Shown one piece after another: positions 50,435-59,496 of a stretch of DNA of 64,000 bases. The notes under the pieces are model-generated. The model had not been told where the DNA came from. It searched no databases and worked only from the letters and a program-made list of their open reading frames with translations. The DNA comes from Puffinus mauretanicus (Eukaryota; Chordata; Aves; Procellariiformes; Procellariidae): the NCBI GenBank assembly GCA_023333565.1, contig JAJKFH010003106.1, forward strand, positions 124,001 to 188,000, in the 5' to 3' direction. The position numbers were made by a program, and so were the translations under genes. Positions within the stretch are counted from its first letter, which is position 1; every line of letters starts with the position of its first letter.

Positions 50435-50437
50435 CTA
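50401..50437 (-). promoter_or_regulatory. gag UAG stop with following stem-loop
   Basis: gag ends with TAG (50,435-50,437) and pro-pol continues in the same frame. Five bases after the stop (AGGGG) a two-part stem can form. The outer stem pairs CCCT (50,426-50,429) with AGGG (50,401-50,404). The inner stem pairs CCTCC (50,420-50,424) with GGAGG (50,407-50,411) around an 8-base loop. A UAG followed by a structured element is how gammaretroviruses express pol by stop readthrough. The role here is inferred from this layout. Confidence 0.55.
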
Positions 50438-51406
50438 GTTCTGGTCATAGTATCCATCTCTCACTTCTTGCAAACGTGAGTTAAGAATTTCTTCATTGCA
50501 ATTACAATCCAAAGTAAGATCAGCCCTTCTACTCTGTCTGGGGAACTGTTCACTGGAAACTGGACCGTCGTGAGACAGGTTTTTCCTGACAACTGGAGCA
50601 GCATTTTTCCTGGGAGAGCCCCGTTGTGTGATTGTTTTTCCTTGCAACTCACGTACACGTGCCTCTAGGATGAAGGTAGGTTTTCCATCCCACTGCCTCA
50701 TGTCCTCTTCGTGGTCACGCAGGTAAAACCACAGGGTGCCCCGTGGTGTGTACTTTCTATATCCTCTCTCTTGAGGAGAAAAACGCTGACTTCTAATGGC
50801 TGAGATACTGGTCCGTACAGGTGGAGAATAGGACATACCCTCTTCGAGTTGCTGGACCTTCCGGGACAGCTTCTCCACAGCTGAGACAAGGGAGGAGGAG
50901 GTAGTTTCTTCGAAATCCCGAAGTCTGCTAACTAAGACATCCACCGTTGGTGCTTCTTCCTCTTTCCAGCACAGTACTGCCAACGAACTGGCATACGATG
51001 CTGGTGCGCTCCGTACAAACTTCCGCCACATGGGTCGCGTGCACTGGACTTCATCTGGATCTTTGGGTGTTTGGTCATTGTCCAGGTCACTATAAACCAC
51101 CTCCAGCATGCCTAATTCTCTCAGGTACTGGATACCTCTCTCCATAGTGGTCCACTTGCCTAGGCGATATATAACATCTTCCTTGAAGGGATACCTTTCC
51201 TTCATGCCTGACAGCAGTCGCCTCCAGAGGCTGAGGGCCTGTGTCCCTTTTCCAATTGCTCTGTCAATACCCGCTTCCCTGGCAAGGGATCCCAGCTGTT
51301 TGGCTTTCTTCCCCTCTAATTCCAGGCTACTGGCGCCATTATCCCAGCATGGGAGCAGCCAGGTAACAATATGCTCGCCTGGTGGACGCCTGAAATCTTT
51401 CTGCAT
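50435..51406 (-). CDS. gag: Gag-like protein
   Basis: The structural precursor that would build the particle. The first ATG is at 51,406 (MQKDFRRPPGE), giving about 323 residues. The same frame is open further upstream to a TAA at 51,500-51,502 with an acidic stretch (QEEEEL) but no ATG. Visible features: W-rich N-terminal part (VTWLLPCWDNG), ALSLWRRLL and ERYPF, KWTTMERGIQYLREL, then FVRSAPASYASSLAVLCW, a coiled-coil-like VSAVEKLSRKVQQLEEG, and a basic C-terminal third. I see no CCHC zinc knuckle in this copy; the only clustered cysteines are in DCNCNEE near the end. It is uninterrupted up to the UAG. The assignment comes from its place before protease and likeness to ERVL-type gag, rather than from a signature motif. 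A 1-base shift relative to the preceding hydrophobic ORF is possible. Confidence 0.8.
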   Translation of the reverse strand: MQKDFRRPPGEHIVTWLLPCWDNGASSLELEGKKAKQLGSLAREAGIDRAIGKGTQALSLWRRLLSGMKERYPFKEDVIYRLGKWTTMERGIQYLRELGMLEVVYSDLDNDQTPKDPDEVQCTRPMWRKFVRSAPASYASSLAVLCWKEEEAPTVDVLVSRLRDFEETTSSSLVSAVEKLSRKVQQLEEGMSYSPPVRTSISAIRSQRFSPQERGYRKYTPRGTLWFYLRDHEEDMRQWDGKPTFILEARVRELQGKTITQRGSPRKNAAPVVRKNLSHDGPVSSEQFPRQSRRADLTLDCNCNEEILNSRLQEVRDGYYDQN

Positions 51407-51416
51407 ATCTCGCAAC

Positions 51417-51677
51417 TCATTCAGGGATAAGGATCGGGTGGTTTCCGTCTCGTTTATGAGTTCTTCCTCTTCCTGAGTACAGGCTCGTGACCAATAATTT
51501 TATCATAACATAAACCAGAGTCACACAGTGTAGCAAAGCAATGACCTTAATCCATTTCCCAGAGATGACCAACCCCACATACAAACTGATAATCAGCAGT
51601 ATAGACAGCCAGTAAGGTGCTATATACCACAACTCCAAGAATAGATCCAACAACTCTGCGAGCAAATAAACCAACAT
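51417..51677 (-). CDS. Small hydrophobic leader ORF, two membrane segments
   Basis: 86 codons from a true ATG at 51,675-51,677, the first ATG-started frame of note after the primer site. It has two strong hydrophobic stretches, about residues 18-39 (WYIAPYWLSILL and on) and 46-68 (ALLHCVTLVYVMIKLL within it). They are separated by GKWIK and followed by a basic, polar tail (RGRGRTHKRDG). It overlaps the open gag frame, which is in a different phase. Either it is a separate small membrane protein, or the membrane part was once fused to gag and a 1-base indel near 51,480-51,505 separated them. A membrane-anchored gag leader would recall glyco-Gag of murine gammaretroviruses, but the sequences are not evidently related. 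I do not recognise a family. Confidence 0.5.
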   Translation of the reverse strand: MLVYLLAELLDLFLELWYIAPYWLSILLIISLYVGLVISGKWIKVIALLHCVTLVYVMIKLLVTSLYSGRGRTHKRDGNHPILIPE

Positions 51678-51772
51678 TGTGAACAGCGAGTACTAAACTG
51701 ATATAATGAATGCTTATAACAAATTTGTTTTAACCCGTTTGGGTCAGATGTGTCGTTATCTTAACCCTTCGT
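51678..51772 (-). other. Proviral leader between primer site and first ORF
   Basis: About 95 bp of 5' leader. No clear packaging signal can be named from sequence. It includes AAGGGTTAAGATAACGACAC next to the primer site. Confidence 0.5.
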
Positions 51773-51790
51773 GCCCCACGTTGGGCACCA
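51773..51790 (-). other. Primer-binding site, tRNA-Lys1,2 type
   Basis: On the - strand this reads TGGTGCCCAACGTGGGGC. It differs at one base from the tRNA-Lys1,2 complement TGGCGCCCAACGTGGGGC used by spumaviruses and several other retroviruses. It lies 8 bases (51,791-51,798) from the end of the 5' LTR, a longer gap than the usual 0-3. Confidence 0.85.
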
Positions 51791-51798
51791 AAAAGGAC

Positions 51799-52314
51799 TG
51801 TCGTGGTTTAACCTGGCAGGCAGCCAAATACCACGCAGCCGCTCACTCACTCCCCCCACCCCCAGCGGGACGGGGAGAGACTCGGAAGGGTGAGAGTGAG
51901 AAAAACTCGTGGGTTGAGATAAAGACAATTTAATAGAACAGAAAAAGGGAAAATAATAATGATAATGATAGAATATACAAAATGAGTGATGCACAATGCA
52001 ATTGCTCACCACCCGCGCTGACCGATAACCAAGTAGCGATTGCTACTTCCTGGATCACGCCTACCGTTCATATACTGAGCATGACGTCACATGGTATGGA
52101 ATACCCCATTAGCCAGCTGGGCTGGCTGTCCTGATTATGTTCCCTCCCATCTCGTGTACCTAGCTCAGTCAGTAGGCATGGGAGCTGTCCTTGGACTAGG
52201 AGGGCACTTAGCAACAACTGAAAACATCAGTGTGTTATCAACATTCTCCTCATCCTAAATCCAAAACACAGCACTAGGAAGAAATTTAACCCTATCCCAG
52301 CCGGAACCAGGACA
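51799..52314 (-). repeat. 5' LTR of the provirus
   Basis: 516 bp. On the - strand it begins TGTCCTGGTTCCGGCTGGG and ends GGTTAAACCACGACA. It is two bases longer than the 3' LTR because of a CA indel near 52,268. The likely promoter is described separately. A poly-A signal ATTAAA lies on the - strand at 51,929-51,934, followed by a T-rich and then GC-rich stretch, the normal R/U5 order. Confidence 0.95.
52067..52089 (-). promoter_or_regulatory. LTR core promoter: CRE and TATA-like box
   Basis: In LTR sense a consensus palindromic CRE (TGACGTCA, 52,082-52,089) is followed 7 bases later by TATATGAA (52,067-52,074). CREB/ATF-family factors bind such sites, so the provirus promoter may be cAMP- or stress-responsive. 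Both elements are conserved in the 3' LTR. The CCAAT box present upstream in the 3' LTR is mutated here (attag for attgg, near 52,109). Confidence 0.6.
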
Positions 52315-52319
52315 AGTCC
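52315..52319. repeat. Target-site duplication, right copy (AGTCC)
   Basis: Identical to the AGTCC at 46,290-46,294. It directly follows the LTR terminus GGACA. Confidence 0.92.
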
Positions 52320-52550
52320 CCTGAAGCGTTGTACGGGCTGCGGGTGCCCAGGCGCTGGCAGCGGGGGCTGCGGGGCGGCCTCTGTGCGGAGGGGCCGGGC
52401 TGCCCCCTGCCGGACACAACCGGCTCCAGCCGGTTCCACAAGGACCCGCTGCAGGACTGAGCCGAGCCTGCCCGCGAAGCTGGTGCTGCCTCTGTGAAAA
52501 CGTACTTAAGAAAGGGCAACCACACCAGAGGACAGTGAGGAGTGAGGAAA
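52320..52550 (+). repeat. GC-rich fragment of the ~1-kb LTR family (5' part)
   Basis: The reverse complement matches about 14,105-14,235 of the solo LTR in order: CCCTTTCTTAAGTACGTTTTC with ccccttcttaaatatgttatc, then CACAGAGGCAGCACCA with cacggaggtgctacca, then GGAACCGGCTGGAGCCGG with ggagccagctggcattgg. It is CpG-rich and contains the TATA-like region. Its orientation (+) is opposite to the LTR fragment on the other side of the provirus. Confidence 0.65.
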
Positions 52551-53554
52551 ATGGACGAACTTTTTTTTTTAACTCAGTTTTGATACTTTGTATTTTTTTT
52601 CTGTCTGGGTACCCATTTATTAGTCTTAAAAGACAATATTTGCAAACTACTCTTGGCACTAATAAAGAAAATTTTACTCCAGCCACAATGAGTACATTTA
52701 TGAATTCATATTCAGATACTTCCATAATAATTAGAAAAAAATGAATCGGTAGAATTTGTGTATGAAGTACGTCTGGTTCGTCGTTAGTGTTGAGTTAAAC
52801 ATGGATTTACATTTTTAACTATATCAAGTTATCTCTCTCTGCATTTGACACAACTGCTTTGAAAATGGACTAAAACGGACATAAATGGACCAAAACGAAT
52901 ATTTTGCATAGGGAGTAACTTTATTTTCTGGCTGACTTGTACCAGAAATCTGTTTTGAACATCTTCTATGGCTTGTATAAAATGCACAAAGTAATGAGGC
53001 TCATCATTATCATGCTATTGTCATTTCAAAGCATTGAAATGCAAAAAATTAGCATTATCATTAGTTCCACAAGTTTTTTCCACATAATGAAAACAATTAA
53101 TCAATATAAACTGAATGTTTCAAGTCACTGGCAAGGAATGAATTCATAGACTCCTTGCAAGTAGTATTTGCAGATTTTTTTACTTCCTCCATTATGCAGG
53201 TATTAAGATTTTTGATGTCTGTTCTGGGGTCCAGTCATAAAAAATGAAGGGAAAATAGAGCTCATTCAAGCCATTTGCTTACCCTAACGCAGGATCAATT
53301 ATATCTTCCTCAATGCAGGTTAGAACATATTTAGACATTTTTAAGGGTGATTTATGTAGCTCTGGAAAATCATAGCTTCTCTAGGATATGTGTTTCTATG
53401 TTTCTGTTCTTATTGGAGTTAAACCTGTTTGACTCTCCATGGACTTGGAAGCAGTTTATCCACTTACTCTTGAAAGTTTATCATGTTCTTTCCTCATTCT
53501 TCTCCCTAAGCTTAGCAGACATCATTCATTCAATCTTTCTTCAGTGGTGATGTT
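52551..53554. other. AT-rich unique DNA, no gene seen
   Basis: I see nothing supportable in this 1-kb interval. Short + frames near 52,937-53,149 and 53,347-53,550 have no recognisable content. Confidence 0.5.
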
Positions 53555-54600
53555 TTATAAGCCTCTGATCATTCACTTTTCTCTCTCCTGACTACCTCCA
53601 GCTGATGCCTAAAACTAAATGCAGCACTCTAAATGAGGCTTACTAATGTGAGAGAAAAAGATGACTTTTTATGTTGCAAACGTAGCATGAGTTCTCCCTG
53701 CTGTGCAAGATGACATTTCAACTTCTGTTCAGTTTATATGTACTAAATTCCCCGGTTGCCTCTGAACTACTGCTACCTGGCTGGTTACTCCCCACTGTAC
53801 GGAGGCAGTTTATTTCTTTTTCTCAGGTGTGGAGTGTTGAGTTCTGCCTGCTTCCTCCTCACACGCCACTCCTCTGGCTGGTCTGTCTTGGACTCTCTGT
53901 TCTAGTCCTCTCTTTTAGTGCTCCCCAGGGCGTCACTTCATGTGCCACTTTCATAAGTATTCCCTTTATTCTACCGTTCACAAAAGTAATAGTAAAAATA
54001 GATCCTTGGCTTGCAAAACCACACTTGATATAGCCCTCCCTTTTGACAGAGAACTACTAAAAAATGTTTTCCAACTACAGTTTTCAGCTGGTTTACACCC
54101 GTTGCACCATGCTTTTCTAGCTTGTTTATCAGAATGTCACATCAAAAGAATTAGGAAAGTCAGGTTATGACATCTGCTGCTTTTCCTCTCTTCTTAGGGT
54201 CTCCTATCATGTCCGAGAGGGAGATTAGCAATCTAATGTGTCTGACAGTGTATGTGCATGACAAATCCATGCTGACTTCTCATCTCTTTCTGTTTCTCCC
54301 TGTACTTAACACAGTTTTGTTCTAGTATTATTTTTATTTTTTTTTAAGGAATTGATTTCAGGCAAGAGGTCTATAAATGTAACATTTGGTTCTTACCTTT
54401 TAAAGATGGGAAGTATAATGCCACTTTTATTTTCTGAAATTTCAAATGTCCTTTAGAATTTCTCCAAGACAACTACTAAAGGCTCCCACTTTATACCAGC
54501 CGTTCTAGGGATCTTAGGTCTGCATCAGCCTAAACAGACTTAGAAGTACATAATCTATTTAAGTACTCTCTAAACTACTGCTTTCTTCTTACCTTTTCTT
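53555..54600 (-). mobile_element. Ancient CR1-like LINE remnant with RT motifs
   Basis: Heavily diverged, but motifs line up on the - strand. Near 54,404-54,425 it reads LPIFK, equivalent to TPIYKKG at the RT start. Near 54,260-54,275 gacaaatccatgctgac encodes QHGFV, equivalent to PSQHGF. The spacing of about 140 bases matches the 147 bases in the intact copy at 60.2 kb. Further on, near 54,140-54,170, a broken DVI..LS..F relic sits where [10 protein letters not shown] belongs. The + strand text around 53,560-53,640 (gcctctgatcattcactttt, gcagcactctaaatgaggct) fits the downstream part of old amniote CR1 elements. It is far older than the other CR1 copies in the window. Confidence 0.7.
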
Positions 54601-56713
54601 ACTGCCTGGTATTATGATTTTTTTTTTTAAATTTACTGTTGAAATATTTATAAATAGATATATATGCAAAGACAGTCTCATTACAGTTGTTTTTCTCAGC
54701 CTACAGGGACTTTATTTCAGCTTTCCTATTTATAGTCTCTTCTTTGAACGAACATGATTTACAGAGAATAATAAACTATTATGATGTATATAAAATAAGC
54801 TTATGAAGGCATTTAGTCATGTACAATTTACATAGAATATTACCCTTTGCTTGAACTGTATTAATTGTTTGCACAAGAGTTAGAACTGGTGTAAGATTTG
54901 CATCATCCGCATACTCTTCAGGTGACTGATAAATTTGTCTAAAGGTGTTCAGTTTTTATTAGTTATTATTAGATATTTATTTATTAGATATTTTTATTAG
55001 CAGTTCTTACCGCTTATTGTTTGCCAGGTAGTTTGATTTCTTTTTAGAAGAAGTTATGATTTCTAGAGAAAAAAACATTCATTGATGAATTTAAGGTAAG
55101 ACATTCTCTAATTCAGTTTTTTCATATGCAACACATATATTACATCCACTTGACGGTATCCATTATCGTAAATAATTAAAAATGTTTTTTGAGATACTCA
55201 CAAAAACATAAACCACTCAGTAATATCCCAGATCATGTTATCAAACTGTATCCTGAATTTAGGATTGAAAATATATAGTTGAGTGTTTAAAGACTACAGT
55301 GTTAATTTGTGTTAACCACTTATGAAGACAGGAAAGTAGCCTGGATTCATACTAGAAACAATGTGATTTTAAAAGAAGAATTTTGAGGTAACGTTACTGA
55401 AATGTGTACAAGTTCTCTATATATTTAGAAGTATGGGAAATTGTTTGCAGTCTTGGAGCTGTAAGAATAAATGGTATTTCATCTGAAGACATGAAACAAG
55501 CAATCATTTCATCCAAAGTTAACATACTCATCTGAGTGTGGACCAAAACAGAATCAAGAGGTCTTGTCTTAATCCCTGATAGCAGAAGATTGTTTGAACC
55601 CTGGTTACAGAAGTAGATGTTGATATTTATTTAATATTAACTTAAGATTGATATTGTTTATCATTTACAAATATATTTTTAATCACTTTTCAGCAGCAGT
55701 CTCTCTGAAAATAGTACATGTGTATACCTCTAGGATGTTTGAATACTAAGCCCTTAGCTCAAGTAGGGCATCTTCATCTAAGATATGAACTGAGTGGGAT
55801 GGTGGGACCTATGTTCAAATTCACAGATTCAGATTCAAATGGTAAATTCTGCTTCAAGGGAAACAAACAGGGATTTTTTTTCCCCTCTGATTCACCTGTA
55901 TTTCAGTTACTTCAGAGCAGCTACTATCCCCTACACAGCTCCTTGAAAGGCTTCACTGGACTGATGTCGGGTGGGTTAGGCTGAGCTGAAACTGCCAGTT
56001 TAAAGCATGATACAGTTTCAGAAACATATGGAATTCCAGTGGTTTGCATTCAAAGCAATTAGCAGCTCATGGGGTAATCTTACTGTTGCAATAATACGTG
56101 AATTTAGTGTACATTGCAGGCAGGGGTTAACTTAATCCCACACACATTGCTGACCAGATCTGGCAGTCTGTTCGGATGTGTGAAGCAGTGCATAGCGCTG
56201 TGAGAGGACAAATAGATTCAAAGAAATATATCCCTTTTAAATCTTCTACTTATGCATTCTCTTTTCCTGTGAATTCATATCTAAATAAAGGTAACATAAG
56301 GAGTGTTTTTTGTTTTTTTCAAACTATTCTGAAGTGCTGTTCAGCTAAGACCTAGCAATATTAAGTTTCAAAGTAGGCAGCTTTCTTACCCCAGTGATTT
56401 TGCATCACACCTTTATTTCGCAAGTTAGTCAATACAAATGCATCCTTTGGACCTTAATCCTGCAGACTTTCATTCAGCTGTATTTGCTAATGAAAGGCAT
56501 TGATAATCTAATCACATATAATAACTGTAAACTAGGTATATGGAGAGTATAAATGCTATGAAAAGAAATTTGATAATGATGTAATTGACAGTACAAGGGG
56601 CTCCTAATCCTTTTACACATTGTTTTATTAAACCTGCCAATAATGAGAAATGGTCAAATTGCTATATGATTGTTGCTGTAAACTATGTATTTCTATCCTG
56701 TCTAAATATATAT
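54601..56713. other. AT-rich unique DNA, no gene seen
   Basis: I see nothing supportable apart from an AT-rich imperfect repeat (tattagatattt words) near 54,955-54,998. Confidence 0.5.
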
Positions 56714-56825
56714 TTAGAATTACAGAGTCATGTAGATTGGAAAGGACCTTCACAGGTCACATAGTCCAAAGCAGTTGGACTACAAAGCAGTTACAGCAGG
56801 TTGCTCATGGCCTGGATGTTATTTT
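56714..56825 (-). mobile_element. Short CR1 3'-end fragment, reverse orientation
   Basis: The + strand text attacagagtcatgtagatt followed by ggaaaggaccttcacaggtc is the reverse complement of a CR1 3' tail (compare ggtcccttccaagccaaacc and tattctgtgattctgtga in other copies). The following gcaggttgctcatggcctgg corresponds to the CR1 'gagcaacctg' region. It is about 110 bp and very short. Confidence 0.65.
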
Positions 56826-57439
56826 ACCTGTCAAGTTAACGCACTGGCAGTTTTCTCATCCCTCTTATTTTGCACTTAACTTTGACACTGCGGGGGGTTT
56901 TGGAAGGAAAAGGAAGTATGAGAATTTCGAGGAAGAAAATTTCTGAAAACAATTTTTTTTAAGGATTATTACACTTTGCATCTTGGAGTGGTTTTCTGTA
57001 ATTTAGTAGTTAGGGTGCCTGCACACTTCCCCCTCCTTGATCCTCATCCTGTTCCTGAATGTGTCATTAACTGATTGCTTGTTACTAAATCTATAATAAA
57101 CTGCTTCAATCCTGATTTGATTAAAAACACAAGGGTTGAACTTTTTTTCCTGTGATAGGTAGCAAACAATGCTTTGCTGTGTGCTTGTGCAGACACCTGT
57201 GTGCAAATTCCATTTGCTGCGAAGGCAGGAGTATGCAGTGGCGACAGCGGTCACAAGCCGAGTGACTTTTGTTGGGGGATGTTCTAGTGGCCTTGTAGTT
57301 TCATGAGACTGCCTCAAAGTGGCAAGCACCTGCATGCAATTGGCATTCACTGTTTCATTGCTTGTTAGCACAGTGGACAGTGTCTGCAAACAAATTAGTA
57401 TGCAGTTTGCGTGGCAGAGGCTGTGGAATTTAAGATCCT
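56826..57439. other. Unique DNA, no gene seen
   Basis: The - strand frame 57,003-57,389 (128 codons) is the longest here. It has no recognisable motif, so I do not call a gene. Confidence 0.45.
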
Positions 57440-59240
57440 GAGAGGAGTGAGCAAGACAATACCAGAATTACAACTCTGGACTTCAGAAGAGCATATTTCA
57501 GCCTGCTCAGGGAGCTGCTTGGAATGATACCATGGGAAATTGCCTTGGAGGGCAAAGGGCCCCAGGAGAGCTGCCTAATCTTTAGGCACACCTCTTCAGG
57601 GCACAAGAATTGTCCCTTCCTGTCAAGCAGGCATGGCAGAAGGCAAGCATGGATGAACATGGAGCCCCTGACTAAGCTCAGACATGAAAAGGAAATATGC
57701 AGATGGTGGAAGCAGGGACAGGCTACATGGGAGGAATACAAAGACATTGCCCACTCATGTAGAAATGGAGTGGAAGGCCAAAGCTTAGCTGGAGCTGACG
57801 CTAGCAAAGGAGGTAACGGGCAGCACAAAACATTTCTCTAAGTATATTGTCAGAAGAAGGAAGGTTAAGGATGGGGTGGGCCCATTGCTCAGTGGGGCAG
57901 GGGACCTAGTGACAAGGGTCAAGGAAAAGGCTAAAGTACTCAGTACTTTTTTTGCCTCAGTTTTCACTGATAATGCTTATTCTCTTGCCCCTTGGGTCCC
58001 TGAGCCTCCAAGTAGAGTCTGTGGGAGTGAAGAAGTGCCCACAGTATGGGAACAAAGAGTTAGGGATCATTTAACCCCCTTGGAAGTACGCAAATATGTG
58101 GGGCTAGATGGGAGGCATCCAAGGGTGCTGAAGGATCTTGATGATGTCATTGTGAGGCTGCTGTCTGTCATCTTCAAAAGGTCATGGCAATCAGGGAGCT
58201 TCCTGATGGGTAAAAAAAGGCAGACATCACGCCCATCTTCAAGAAGGACAAGAACAGGGATCCAGGTAGCTTCAAGGCAATCAGCCTCACCTCAGTCCCT
58301 GTGAGGTTTATGGAGCAAATCCTCTTAGAAGCTGTTTCTAAACACAAGAACGACATGAAGGTGATTGGGAGTAAGCGTTTACCAAGGGCAAATCCATGAT
58401 GACAGGATGGAGCGCATTGTCAGCACGTTTGCGGACAATGTCAGATTGAGTGGAGCAATCACTACAGTGTAGAGCAGAGCTGCTCTTCAGAGGAATCTGG
58501 ACAGATTGGAGAAATGGGCTGACGGGAACCTCATGGAGATTAGCAAAAGCAAGTGCAAAGTCCTGTACTTGGGGTGGAATCATCCCATGCAACCGTACAG
58601 TCTCGGGGCTGACTGTGTGGGAGGCAGCTCTGCAAAAATGGTCCTGGGCGTCCTGCCATACAACAAGTTGAACATGACTTGGCAGTGTGCCCTTGCAACA
58701 AAGGAGGCCAACTGCATCCTGGGCTGTGTTAGCAAGAGTGCAGCCAACAGGGCCAGAGAAATGATCCTCCTGTCTATTTGGCACTTGTGAGACCTTACCT
58801 GGAGTACTGCATCCAGTTTTTGGGTTTCCCAGTGCAAGAAGGATATTGATGTTCTGGACTGAGTCCAGGAGCGGCCACCAAGATGGCTGAGGGCTGGAGC
58901 ACAGGGTATATGGGGCGAGTCTGGGGGAACTGGGTTTGTTCAGCCTCAAGGAGAGAAGGCTCAGAGGAGACTTTATTGCTGCCTGCTGCCATCTTACTGG
59001 AGGATACAGAGGAGATGGACCCAGCCTCTTCCCAGAGGTGCACAGTGATAGGACAAAAAGCAACGGACATAAGTGGGAACATAGGAAATTGTAATTAGAT
59101 ATTAGGATTTTTTTCTTTTTTTCTGGCTGTAGACATGGCTGTGAGCAACCTGACCTGCTGTAGACTTCCTCTGACCAGGGGATTGGCACAATTGACTTCT
59201 GGATCACCTTCCAATCTAAATCATTCTATGATTCTATGAA
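57440..59240 (+). mobile_element. CR1 LINE, 1.8 kb, internally deleted
   Basis: It runs from the ORF2 endonuclease-RT linker (57,470-57,850, corresponding to about 21,930-22,330 in the host CR1) through the RT entry region (58,080-58,150 carries VGLDGRHPRVLKDL; 58,220-58,330 carries relics of TPIFKKDK, GSFKAISLTSVP and FMEQ) to the 3' end. A large deletion near 58,393 removes most of the RT palm and joins to the FADD-proximal region (agcacgtttgcggacaatgt). The C-terminal region and a 3' tail ending with cattctatgattctatg (59,221-59,237) are present. Many indels mean no protein is possible. The tail type matches the 21.3-kb copy. Confidence 0.88.
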
Positions 59241-59496
59241 ACTTGTATGCTGGGTGGGAGAGAGAAGACTTAGGAATGGCAATATAAATAATGCAACGAA
59301 ATAAGCAATAGCTGAAGGTGTAGCATGATGAAATTTAAATTTTTTTCTTTCAAAACAAAGTTTTCAAAATGTTTATTGCAGAAAATAGTTTTGAAAGAAA
59401 TATTTTTGTCTTATCTGAGGTAAACTGGATGAATTTCAATTTAGCATTGCTTTTGCAAATTTCTTTGTTTTCTGTTGGCTTTAATTGCCTGAAGAG

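Larger units (their letters stand above)
46295..52314 (-). mobile_element. Complete ERVL-like endogenous retrovirus (6.0 kb)
   Basis: Full provirus on the - strand: 5' LTR (51,799-52,314), primer site, small hydrophobic ORF, gag, protease-RT, RNase H-integrase, purine tract and 3' LTR (46,295-46,808). It is bounded by a perfect 5-bp target duplication AGTCC. The 5-bp duplication, the pol sequence type, the lack of env and the spuma-like primer site together point to class III (ERVL-like). By eye the LTRs differ by 10 substitutions and one 2-bp indel over about 514 bp, near 2%. At an assumed avian neutral rate around 2 per 10^9 sites per year this is a few million years. Coding regions are broken by at least two frameshifts in pol and a UAG between gag and pol, so this copy should not make a full polyprotein unless the UAG is read through, and even then not past the RT. 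Confidence 0.95.

Noticed and set aside
52320..52550. CpG island of a host gene promoter
   Set aside because: Its reverse complement follows the 1-kb LTR family block by block, so it is better explained as LTR DNA.
57003..57389. 128-codon - strand frame
   Set aside because: No recognised motif; it lies in unique DNA beside CR1 copies. It may be chance.
58338..59207. 289-codon - strand frame
   Set aside because: It is the antisense of the decayed CR1 at 57.4-59.2 kb. It has no domain, and its length comes from GC-richer CR1 sequence with few TAA/TAG/TGA on that strand.
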